Origin: UBA11612 sp964475755
Lineage (GTDB): Bacteria; Pseudomonadota; Alphaproteobacteria; Rhodospirillales; Rhodospirillaceae
Direction: 5' to 3'
NCBI GenBank assembly: GCA_964475755.1
Contig: CAYYXR010000002.1
Span: 124,001-188,000, forward strand
Length of the DNA stretch: 64,000 nt
Below the pieces are notes generated by a model. The model had not been told where the DNA came from, ran no database searches, and saw only the letters and a program-made list of their open reading frames with translations. Shown one piece after another: positions 55,032 through 62,639 of the stretch; the stretch's first letter is position 1; the number at the start of each line of letters is the position of its first letter. Both the position numbers and the translations under genes were made by a program.

Positions 55032-56087
55032 ATGAATGAGCAATCTCTTCTGACCGCCGAGGGCCTCAGCTTCCCTTTTTCGAAAGCGCCCGCGCCGGGC
55101 GCTCTGATCGAGGTGGCGCCGCGCGTGCATTGGCTGCGTATGCCTCTGCCCTATGCGCTGAACCACATTAATTTGTGGGCTTTGGATGATGGCGATAGCT
55201 GGACAATAGTCGATTCCGGCTTGTTCACCCGAGAAACCCAGGACTTGTGGGAGCGGGTTTTCGCCGGACCTCTGAGTGAAAAACCTGTCGGTCGTGTGAT
55301 CTGCACGCATTTCCATCCCGATCATATGGGCATGGCCGGATGGCTAACAGAAAAGTTCGGCATTCAGTTATGGGCAACCGAACTCGAGTTCGAGTGCGCG
55401 CGTTCTACTTTTGCGCAGAACGAAGAAATGATGACTCCTATTCTGACAGAGCATTATCGGCGTGCGGGGTTGGACAATGCCGTTGCGCAGGCTGTGGCGA
55501 CGCGTGGAAACGCATATTCCCGCCGCGTGTATCCGTTGCCGGAGCGCATTGTTTCTGTAGATGCGACGACTCTGATCGCTGCGGCCGGAACGCAGTGGCG
55601 CCTTATTATCGGGGAGGGACACTCGCCGCAGCTGGCGGGACTCTATTCCGAAGAATTGGGCGTTTTCATTTCGGGCGATCAAGTTCTGCCGGGCATTTCT
55701 CCCAACGTCAGCGTTCGCCCCACAGAGCCTCTCAGCAATCCGCTGGAAAAGTTTTTGGCAACGTTACCGCGCTTTAGCGCGGTTCCCGAATGCACATTGG
55801 TTTTGCCGTCACACAAGCTTCCGTTTTATGGTGTGCAGGCCCGGGTATCGCAATTGATTGCTCATCATCACGAGCGGCTGGACATAACACGCGAGGCCTG
55901 CAAGTCCGGCGCCAGCGTGAAAGATGTTTTAAAGGCAATGTTTCCGCGTGATTTCGACGCTCACCAGCTTCACTTCGCTCTCGGTGAAACCCTGGCCCAC
56001 TTGAATTATCTGGTGGAGAACGGCGAAATCGAAAAGAATACAGACGGCGACGTCGACACCTACACGACCAAGGATGCCTCTGCTTAA
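55032..56087 (+). CDS. metallo-beta-lactamase-fold hydrolase (LACTB2-like)
   Basis: A 351-residue MBL-fold hydrolase. The zinc-binding motif is THFHPDHMG, followed by a His in GEGHSPQLAG and an Asp in ISGDQVLPGIS. A C-terminal winged-helix part (about 280-345, DFDAHQLHFALGETLAHLNYL) is as in the LACTB2/BLACT_WH group. Substrates in this group range from thioesters to RNA, so none is assigned. It overlaps no neighbour and ends 5 nt before the deacetylase-like gene, suggesting co-transcription. Confidence 0.85.
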   Translation: MNEQSLLTAEGLSFPFSKAPAPGALIEVAPRVHWLRMPLPYALNHINLWALDDGDSWTIVDSGLFTRETQDLWERVFAGPLSEKPVGRVICTHFHPDHMGMAGWLTEKFGIQLWATELEFECARSTFAQNEEMMTPILTEHYRRAGLDNAVAQAVATRGNAYSRRVYPLPERIVSVDATTLIAAAGTQWRLIIGEGHSPQLAGLYSEELGVFISGDQVLPGISPNVSVRPTEPLSNPLEKFLATLPRFSAVPECTLVLPSHKLPFYGVQARVSQLIAHHHERLDITREACKSGASVKDVLKAMFPRDFDAHQLHFALGETLAHLNYLVENGEIEKNTDGDVDTYTTKDASA

Positions 56088-56092
56088 GGCCC

Positions 56093-57022
56093 ATGACGAC
56101 TTTACTGTTAACCCATGAGAGCTACCTGACGCACGATACGGGATCTCATCATCCTGAGTGTCCCGAGCGCTTGAGCAGTGTTCTTAAAGGTCTTGATCAA
56201 ACCGTCTTCAGTGGCCTGACGAGAGAGAGCGCGCCGCGCGCGGAAAAGGACGTCATGAGTCTCGCTCACCCGGGCGAGTACGTTGCACAGATCCTGGCCG
56301 CTGTGCCGCCTGAAGGATTGCGCAATGTCGATTCGGATACGGTTTTGTCCGCCGGCTCTGGGGAAGCCATGGTGCGCGCCGCCGGCGCCGTTGTGCGCGC
56401 TGTGGACGCCGTTGCTGCGGGGGAAGTTTCCAACGCATTCTGTGCTGTGCGCCCGCCTGGCCATCACGCTGAATCGCACCGGGCTATGGGTTTTTGCCTT
56501 GTGAACAACATAGCGGTGGGCGCATTACATGCGCGCGCTAAGCACGGTTGGCAACGGGTCGCGGTGATTGATTTTGACGTGCATCACGGAAACGGAACGC
56601 AGGATATTTTCTGCGAAGACGCGGATGCGTTTTATGCGTCCAGCCACCAGTTTCCGTTTTACCCGGGCACCGGCTCGCGGAGGGAAACCGGCGCGCATGG
56701 AAATGTGATCAATGTGCCGCTGAACGCGGGCACGCGGGGCGATGTCTTTCGGGGCGCGTACACCGACGAAATCCTGCCTGCTCTGACGGCCTTCAAGCCC
56801 GATCTTATCCTCATTTCCGCCGGGTTTGACGCCCACAAGGACGATCCTCTGGGCGGTCTTGGGCTGACGGATGCCGATTTTGCCTGGGTGACCGCTCAAA
56901 TCATGGATGTGGCGCGCGAGGTCTGCGGGGGAAGGGTGGTTTCGGCGCTCGAAGGGGGCTACAACTTGGATGCATTGGCCGACTGCGTTGTGGCGCATGT
57001 CGAAACCTTGAAGGATCACTAA
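56093..57022 (+). CDS. histone deacetylase-like amidohydrolase (class II HDAC/AcuC family)
   Basis: Zinc-dependent deacetylase of the arginase/deacetylase superfamily. The 309-residue protein shows SHHPECPERLSSV near the N-terminus, the catalytic His pair in RPPGHHAE, GFCLVNNIAVGA, and the zinc ligands in VIDFDVHHGNGTQDIF. The tyrosine-bearing region is near the C-terminus (SALEGGYNLDAL). Bacterial relatives deacetylate acetylpolyamines, acetyl-CoA synthetase or unknown substrates. The stop is directly adjacent to the xseB ATG. Confidence 0.9.
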   Translation: MTTLLLTHESYLTHDTGSHHPECPERLSSVLKGLDQTVFSGLTRESAPRAEKDVMSLAHPGEYVAQILAAVPPEGLRNVDSDTVLSAGSGEAMVRAAGAVVRAVDAVAAGEVSNAFCAVRPPGHHAESHRAMGFCLVNNIAVGALHARAKHGWQRVAVIDFDVHHGNGTQDIFCEDADAFYASSHQFPFYPGTGSRRETGAHGNVINVPLNAGTRGDVFRGAYTDEILPALTAFKPDLILISAGFDAHKDDPLGGLGLTDADFAWVTAQIMDVAREVCGGRVVSALEGGYNLDALADCVVAHVETLKDH

Positions 57023-57265
57023 ATGGCTAAGTCGTCCGTCCCGCAGGATATTGCGGCTCTCAGCTTCGAAGATGCGATGAAGCAACTGGAAACCATCGTC
57101 AGTAAACTCGAAGGTGGGCAGGTTAAATTGGACGAAGCCGTGGAGGCCTATGAACGCGGCGCGGCTTTGAAAAAACATTGCGAGGCCAAGCTTGCTGAAG
57201 CCAAAACCAAGGTCGAGAAAATAACCGGCGGCGGAAAATCAACGGAGCCCCTGGACCGTGAATAA
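57023..57265 (+). CDS. xseB: exodeoxyribonuclease VII small subunit
   Basis: Small subunit of exonuclease VII, needed to hold the large XseA subunit. The 80-residue helical protein has the family core LSFEDAMKQLETIVSKLEGG and VKLDEAVEAYERGAALKKHC. It overlaps ispA by 8 nt, the usual xseB-ispA-dxs order. XseA is not in the window. Confidence 0.95.
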   Translation: MAKSSVPQDIAALSFEDAMKQLETIVSKLEGGQVKLDEAVEAYERGAALKKHCEAKLAEAKTKVEKITGGGKSTEPLDRE

Positions 57266-58187
57266 GTCTGCCGCCGCTGAACATTCCGCCGGTGTTGGTG
57301 CGGAGGCCTTTAAGGCTGCGCTCAAATCGACCGCCGATGCGGTCAATGCGGAACTCGATCGCCTCATTCCGGCCGTGAGCGAGCCGGAAGGCTACGTCGT
57401 TGAAGCGATGCGCTATGCCGCGCTCGACGGCGGAAAGAGGCTGCGCCCTTTTTTGGTTTGCGCCGCTGCTGATTTGTTCGATGTTCCGCGCACCCAATCG
57501 TTGCGTGTCGCCGCCGCTGTCGAGATGGTTCATTGCTACTCGTTGATCCACGATGACCTGCCGGCGATGGACGACGACGACCTTCGCCGCGGACGGCCTA
57601 CAGTTCACCGTCAGTTCGATGAAGCCACGGCTATTTTGGCGGGCGATGCCCTTTTGACGGAGTCTTTCGCGGTTCTCGCCGATCCGGCAACGCATCCCGA
57701 CGGCAATATTCGCATTGCGCTGGTGCAGGAACTCGCCCGCGCCTCGGGAGCGGCCGGTATGGTCGGCGGACAGATGATCGATTTACGTGCTGCCGAGCTG
57801 AATTTGGACGACGCGGGCCTACGCCAGCTCCAGGATCTGAAAACCGGATGCATTATCGCCTGTGCATGCCGTTCAGGCGCGGTTGTGGCCGGTGCCACCA
57901 ACGAGCAAATTGATGCCCTCGGTGCCTACGGCATTGCCCTTGGCCTCGCGTTTCAGATCGCCGACGACATTCTGGATGTCGAGGGATCTGCCGCGGAAAC
58001 CGGCAAGGCCACGGGTAAGGACGAAGCGGCCGGAAAGGAGACTTTTGTTTCGCGGATGGGACTGGAAAATGCTAAGAGTTATGCGCGTTCGCTGGCGGAT
58101 GACGCGGTGGGGCACCTTAAAGCATTCGGCGACAAAGCCGCTCTTTTGAGGGAAGCCGCAATGTTTACCGTAAACCGGCGCAATTAG
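57258..58187 (+). CDS. ispA: polyprenyl (farnesyl) diphosphate synthase
   Basis: Condenses IPP with DMAPP and GPP to make farnesyl diphosphate, the precursor of undecaprenyl phosphate, quinones and hopanoids. The 309-residue protein has both aspartate-rich motifs: DDLPAMDDDDLRRG (FARM) and QIADDILDVEG (SARM). GGKRLRPFL is at the N-terminal side. The start is GTG 57258 inside the end of xseB. The spacing of residues before the FARM suits a farnesyl-length product. Confidence 0.95.
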   Translation: MNKSAAAEHSAGVGAEAFKAALKSTADAVNAELDRLIPAVSEPEGYVVEAMRYAALDGGKRLRPFLVCAAADLFDVPRTQSLRVAAAVEMVHCYSLIHDDLPAMDDDDLRRGRPTVHRQFDEATAILAGDALLTESFAVLADPATHPDGNIRIALVQELARASGAAGMVGGQMIDLRAAELNLDDAGLRQLQDLKTGCIIACACRSGAVVAGATNEQIDALGAYGIALGLAFQIADDILDVEGSAAETGKATGKDEAAGKETFVSRMGLENAKSYARSLADDAVGHLKAFGDKAALLREAAMFTVNRRN

Positions 58188-58204
58188 ATGTAATTTGATT
58201 ACAT
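58188..58204. repeat. short palindrome between ispA and dxs
   Basis: Perfect 7-bp inverted repeat ATGTAAT-TTG-ATTACAT, immediately after the ispA stop and 12 nt before the dxs GTG. It could be an operator, or a small hairpin tuning dxs translation. Confidence 0.4.
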
Positions 58205-58216
58205 GGTGCAGCACAC

Positions 58217-60166
58217 GTGAGCACTCAAGATACAAAATCACCGGAACATAAAACACCGCTTCTCGACCGGATCGCTTCTCCGGCGGATTTGAAAAACCTC
58301 AGTATCGAACACCTAAAGCAGCTTTCAGACGAGCTGCGCGCGGAAACTATTCATAGCGTTTCGCGCACGGGAGGCCATTTAGGTGCAGGGCTTGGCGTTG
58401 TCGAACTGACCGTCGCCATCCACCATGTGTTCGATACACCGGGTGATAGATTGATCTGGGATGTCGGTCACCAATGCTATCCGCACAAAATTCTGACCGG
58501 CCGTCGAGATCGGATGTCAACCATCCGTCAAAAAGACGGCATCTCAGGTTTTACCCTGCGCACGGAAAGTGAATACGACCCGTTTGGTGCGGGACATAGT
58601 TCGACATCCATCTCCGCTGGACTCGGTATGGCCGTGGCGCGTGATTATTCCGGCGGCGACAACAACGTTATCGCAGTCATCGGCGATGGCGCCATGAGTG
58701 CCGGCATGGCTTACGAGGCCATGAACAATGCGGGAAGTCTGAAAAGCCGCCTGATTGTTATTTTGAACGACAACGATATGTCGATTGCGCCTCCGGTCGG
58801 GGCAATGAGCGCGTATCTATCGCGCCTACTGTCGTCCAAGCCGTATCTAACGATCCGCCAAGCGTTGAAGCAGATCGCATCGCACTTCCCGAGGCCGCTG
58901 GAGCAGGCCGCGCGCCGGGCAGAGGAATACACGCGCGGTATGGTCACCGGCGGAACATTGTTTGAGGAACTCGGGTTTTATTACGTCGGTCCGATCGACG
59001 GGCACAGGGTTGAGCACTTGGTTCCAGTTTTACGCAATGTGCGTGACAGTCAGGCCGAGGGGCCGGTGCTGATTCATGTTGTGACGCAGAAGGGCCGGGG
59101 ATACGAGCCTGCGGAGAAGTCCGCCGACAAATACCACGGCGTGAGCAAGTTTGATGTTGTGTCGGGTACGCAAGCCAAGGCGACACCCAAGGCGCCGTCC
59201 TATACCAGCGTCTTTGCGAAGGCACTCATTTCCGAAGCAAAAGCCGATGACAAGGTTGTGGCGATCAACGCCGCTATGCCCAGTGGGACAGGCCTTGATA
59301 AATTTGGCAAAGAATTTCCAACGCGGTGCTTCGACGTGGGGATCGCCGAACAGCACGCGGTAACGTTTGCGGCGGGTCTGGCGACGGAAGGCTATAAGCC
59401 GTTCTGTGCCATTTATTCGACGTTTTTGCAGCGCGCGTATGACCAGGTCGTGCACGACGTTGCCGTCCAGAATTTGCCGGTCCGCTTCGCTCTTGATCGC
59501 GCCGGCTACGTTGGTGCGGACGGCGCGACCCACCAAGGATCCTTCGATCTTGCTTACCTCGGCTGCCTGCCCAATTTCACAATCATGGCCGCCGCCGACG
59601 AAGTCGAACTTATGCACATGGTCGCCACCGCCGCCGCGCACGATAGCGGTCCCATTGCCGTGCGCTATCCGCGCGGGGAAGGTGTTGGACTTAAACTGCC
59701 TGAGCGCGGTACGCCGCTTCCCATTGGTAAAGGCCGCATTGTGCGGGAAGGCTCTAAAATCGCATTGCTCAGTCTAGGCGCGCGGTTGGCGGAATGTCTC
59801 AAGGCGGCGGACGATCTCGCCGCGCGCGGTTTGTCCACCACCGTCGCCGATGCGCGCTTTGCGAAACCGCTTGATGAGGAAATGATCGATAACCTCGCTC
59901 GGACCCACGAAGTGCTGATCACTGTTGAGGAGGGCGCCGCCGGTGGTTTTGGCGCACGCGTACTCAACCATCTCGCCTGGGCCGGGCTGCTTGATAAGGG
60001 GCTCAAGATTCGCGCCATGACGATGGGCGACGAATTCCTCGAGCATGCGAAGCCCGAGGACCAAGTCGAAGCTGCCCACCTGACCGCGCCGCACATTGTC
60101 GAGACGGTGTTGAACGCATTGGGCCAAGAGATGGTGAACGCCGGAGAGTCACCGGCTCGGGCGTGA
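58217..60166 (+). CDS. dxs: 1-deoxy-D-xylulose-5-phosphate synthase
   Basis: First enzyme of the MEP pathway, condensing pyruvate and glyceraldehyde-3-phosphate with thiamine diphosphate. The 649-residue protein shows the N-terminal SRTGGHLGAGLGVVELT, the ThDP motif GDGAMSAGMAYEAMNN, the central DVGIAEQHAVTFAAGLA, and the C-terminal EEGAAGGFGARV. The GTG at 58217 is the likely start. It overlaps tlyA by 4 nt (GTGA). Confidence 0.96.
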   Translation: MSTQDTKSPEHKTPLLDRIASPADLKNLSIEHLKQLSDELRAETIHSVSRTGGHLGAGLGVVELTVAIHHVFDTPGDRLIWDVGHQCYPHKILTGRRDRMSTIRQKDGISGFTLRTESEYDPFGAGHSSTSISAGLGMAVARDYSGGDNNVIAVIGDGAMSAGMAYEAMNNAGSLKSRLIVILNDNDMSIAPPVGAMSAYLSRLLSSKPYLTIRQALKQIASHFPRPLEQAARRAEEYTRGMVTGGTLFEELGFYYVGPIDGHRVEHLVPVLRNVRDSQAEGPVLIHVVTQKGRGYEPAEKSADKYHGVSKFDVVSGTQAKATPKAPSYTSVFAKALISEAKADDKVVAINAAMPSGTGLDKFGKEFPTRCFDVGIAEQHAVTFAAGLATEGYKPFCAIYSTFLQRAYDQVVHDVAVQNLPVRFALDRAGYVGADGATHQGSFDLAYLGCLPNFTIMAAADEVELMHMVATAAAHDSGPIAVRYPRGEGVGLKLPERGTPLPIGKGRIVREGSKIALLSLGARLAECLKAADDLAARGLSTTVADARFAKPLDEEMIDNLARTHEVLITVEEGAAGGFGARVLNHLAWAGLLDKGLKIRAMTMGDEFLEHAKPEDQVEAAHLTAPHIVETVLNALGQEMVNAGESPARA

Positions 60167-60939
60167 CTCGCGTAGCCAAATCTTCAACGAAATCAAAAAC
60201 GCGCCTCGACCAGCTTTTGGTGGATCGGGGACTGGCGGAGAGCCGCGCCAAGGCGCAGGCGTTGGTAATGGCTGGGGTCGTCTACAGCGGCGACAAACCC
60301 ATGCGCTCGCCCGGCGCGAGTGTGCAAACCGATATGGAATTGGCGGTCAAAGGACCGGACCACCCCTGGGTCTCCCGCGGTGGTCTCAAGCTTGCCCACG
60401 GCCTCGAACATTTCGGGTTTGATGCGCGTGATCGCGTTTGCATCGATGTTGGAGCCTCCACCGGCGGATTTACAGATGTGCTCCTCACGAACGGAGCGGC
60501 GAAAGTTTATGCGGTTGATGTCGGTTACGGCCAGTTGGCGCACAAATTGCGCACGGATTCGCGCGTTGTGGTGCTGGAACGTACTAATGCCCGCAATCTG
60601 GATGTCTCACAAGTGCCCGAGCCCGCTGGTGCCGTTGTCTGTGATGCCAGCTTTATCGGTCTGCGCACCGTGCTGCCGGCGGCGCTCGAGCTTACCGCAC
60701 CCGGCGCTTGGCTGATTGCGTTGATCAAGCCTCAATTCGAGGTGGGAAAAGGGCGTGTAGGGAAAAAGGGCGTGGTCCGGGACCCCGACTTGCATAAGGA
60801 AGTTTGTGATACCATATCGTCTTGGTTGTCCGAATTGCCTGGCTGGACCGTTGCGGGGCTTGCGCAAAGTCCCATTACAGGCCCGGAAGGCAATATCGAG
60901 TTCTTGATCGGCGCCTGCAAAGACAAAGCCGCGAAATAA
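60163..60939 (+). CDS. tlyA: TlyA-family rRNA 2'-O-methyltransferase
   Basis: Methylates ribose of 16S and/or 23S rRNA in characterised members. The 258-residue protein has an N-terminal S4 RNA-binding domain (RLDQLLVDRGLAESRAKAQ) and an FtsJ-like methyltransferase domain. The latter has SRGGLKLAHGL, the SAM motif CIDVGASTGGFTDVLL, and the LIKPQFEVGKG motif carrying a catalytic lysine. Position after dxs is conserved in many bacteria. Confidence 0.94.
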   Translation: MTRVAKSSTKSKTRLDQLLVDRGLAESRAKAQALVMAGVVYSGDKPMRSPGASVQTDMELAVKGPDHPWVSRGGLKLAHGLEHFGFDARDRVCIDVGASTGGFTDVLLTNGAAKVYAVDVGYGQLAHKLRTDSRVVVLERTNARNLDVSQVPEPAGAVVCDASFIGLRTVLPAALELTAPGAWLIALIKPQFEVGKGRVGKKGVVRDPDLHKEVCDTISSWLSELPGWTVAGLAQSPITGPEGNIEFLIGACKDKAAK

Positions 60940-60962
60940 ACGGAATAATTACCGCAAGAACA

Positions 60963-61956
60963 TTGAATATTTCATCCGATTCACCCAATACCCCGCCCAT
61001 TGCATATAACTACGATGGCAAACCGCGCCGCGTCGGTGTGGAGATCGAGTTTGCGCAGTTGAGTTGCACTGATTCAGCTAAGGTGGTCGCCGAGGAATTC
61101 GGCGGCAGTATTACGGAGCACTCTGAATACAAGTATGACGTCAAAGACACGTCGCTCGGTACTTTCGCCGTGGAGATGGACTTCTCCCTCGTTCACAAAG
61201 TGAACGAAAGCGCGGACGGTGAAGAAGAAGATGATTTGGGAAACCTCTTAAAAAAGAGCGCTGGGCAAGTGCTGGGGCAAGTGGGTGATGTCGTCGTGCC
61301 CAACAAAATTACGTGCCCGCCGATTAAAATATCCGACCTGCGGAAGATCGACGCATTGATCCGTGCGCTCAGTGAGGCTGGTGCGCTCGATACCTCCGAA
61401 AAGTTTTTTTTACGGATTTGGATTGCAGTTCAATCCGGAGGTTGTTTCGTTCGAAGCCGAGTCAATCCTTCGGTACCTTCAAAGCTACATGTTGTTGAAC
61501 GACTGGCTGCGCGCGGAAATAGATGTAGATCCGACCCAGCGGATTTTGCCGTTCGCCGATCAGTTTCCCGCGGCCTATCGCGCGCGGATCCTGGCGCCTG
61601 ATTACGCACCGGATATCGATCAACTTATCGACGATTATCTGACGGACAATCTAACGCGCAACCGCGATCTGGACATGCTGCCGTTGTTTACGCATCTCGA
61701 CGAACAGCGTGTCAGCACGGCGGTCAACGACGGCTTGACCAAATCCCGCCCGACCTTTCACTACCGGTTGCCGGATTGCCGGCTCAACGATCCAGCATGG
61801 TCCGCGACTTTGGAGTGGAACCGCTGGCTTGAGGTCGAAAAGCTGGCCGAGGATCCCAAACGCCTTCGAGAGATGGCGGACGCGTGGCTGTCGCAGGAGT
61901 GGGAAGGCAGTTTGGCCGCCTGGGTGGAATCCGTCAAAAAGTGGATGAGTCTTTGA
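60963..61956 (+). CDS. amidoligase family protein (GCS/GS-like COOH-NH2 ligase), frame interrupted at a T8 run
   Basis: Putative ATP-dependent amide-bond ligase of the amidoligase superfamily (glutamine-synthetase/GCS fold). The likely start is TTG 60963, 23 nt after tlyA. The first frame carries RVGVEIEFAQL (the E-x-E opening strand) and TFAVEMDFSLV. The second continues as FGLQFNPEVVSFEAESILRY to a stop at 61954-61956. Reading the T8 run at 61404-61411 as T7 joins them (EKFFYGFGLQ) into one protein of about 330 residues. The stop overlaps the start of the next gene (TGATG), so translation is coupled to a glutaminase-type hydrolase. The substrate is unknown. Confidence 0.75.
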
Positions 61957-62636
61957 TGCGACGCCGACCGCTTATAGGTGTCACCGCCTCCACGCACGGA
62001 GGCCGCCTGATGTGGCAGTTCAATCGATTGGCGGTTTGGCGCGCCGGCGGGCGCGCCGTGCGTATTACATCCAAAAAACCGGTGTCGATAAAAAAACTCG
62101 ATGGATTAGTTATCGGCGGCGGCGACGATATCGGCGCTGAGTTATATCGCGGCGAAGTGACCATAGACGTGCGGTTGGATCCCGCCCGGGACCGTTTGGA
62201 ACTCGGCATGTTAAAGAAAGCGTCGTCGCGCCACATGCCGGTTTTGGGTATTTGCCGGGGTGCGCAAATGGTCAATATCTCCAAGGGCGGCACGCTCCAC
62301 GAGGATATCTACGCCGTGTACCAGCAGGCACCGCGTATGCGTGCGGCGCTAGCGAGAAAAGCTGTGACGGTCGCCAAGGGATCGCGTCTCGGAAAACTTC
62401 TTGGGTTGGAGCGCTGCCGCGTAAATGCTCTACATCGCCAGTCGATCAACAGCGTTGGAGACGGTCTAAAGGTCGTTGCCAAGGACGACCATGGAATCGT
62501 GCAAGCGGTAGAATCCGAAAAGGATCCATTCCTGGTCGGCGTGCAGTGGCATCCGGAATTTTTGGTTTTATCGAGACCACAGCAACGCCTGTTTCGAGGC
62601 CTTGTTGCTGCAGGCAGACAGCGGCGCAGAAAATAG
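61956..62636 (+). CDS. class I glutamine amidotransferase-like hydrolase (peptidase C26 / gamma-glutamyl hydrolase type)
   Basis: A 226-residue class I GATase-fold protein. The nucleophile is in GICRGAQMVN (Cys about 99) and the His and Glu of the triad in GVQWHPEFLV. VIGGGDDIGAELYRG is near the N-terminus, and NALHRQSIN is typical of the gamma-glutamyl-GABA hydrolase (PuuD) group. The start ATG overlaps the amidoligase stop by one base. Pairing with an amidoligase suggests it either supplies ammonia or trims the ligase product. It converges with sppA, 3 nt apart. Confidence 0.85.
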   Translation: MRRRPLIGVTASTHGGRLMWQFNRLAVWRAGGRAVRITSKKPVSIKKLDGLVIGGGDDIGAELYRGEVTIDVRLDPARDRLELGMLKKASSRHMPVLGICRGAQMVNISKGGTLHEDIYAVYQQAPRMRAALARKAVTVAKGSRLGKLLGLERCRVNALHRQSINSVGDGLKVVAKDDHGIVQAVESEKDPFLVGVQWHPEFLVLSRPQQRLFRGLVAAGRQRRRK

Positions 62637-62639
62637 GAG

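Noticed and set aside
60822..60962. Longer start of the amidoligase inside tlyA
   Set aside because: The region is fully coded by tlyA in another frame and the amidoligase-like sequence begins after 60963.
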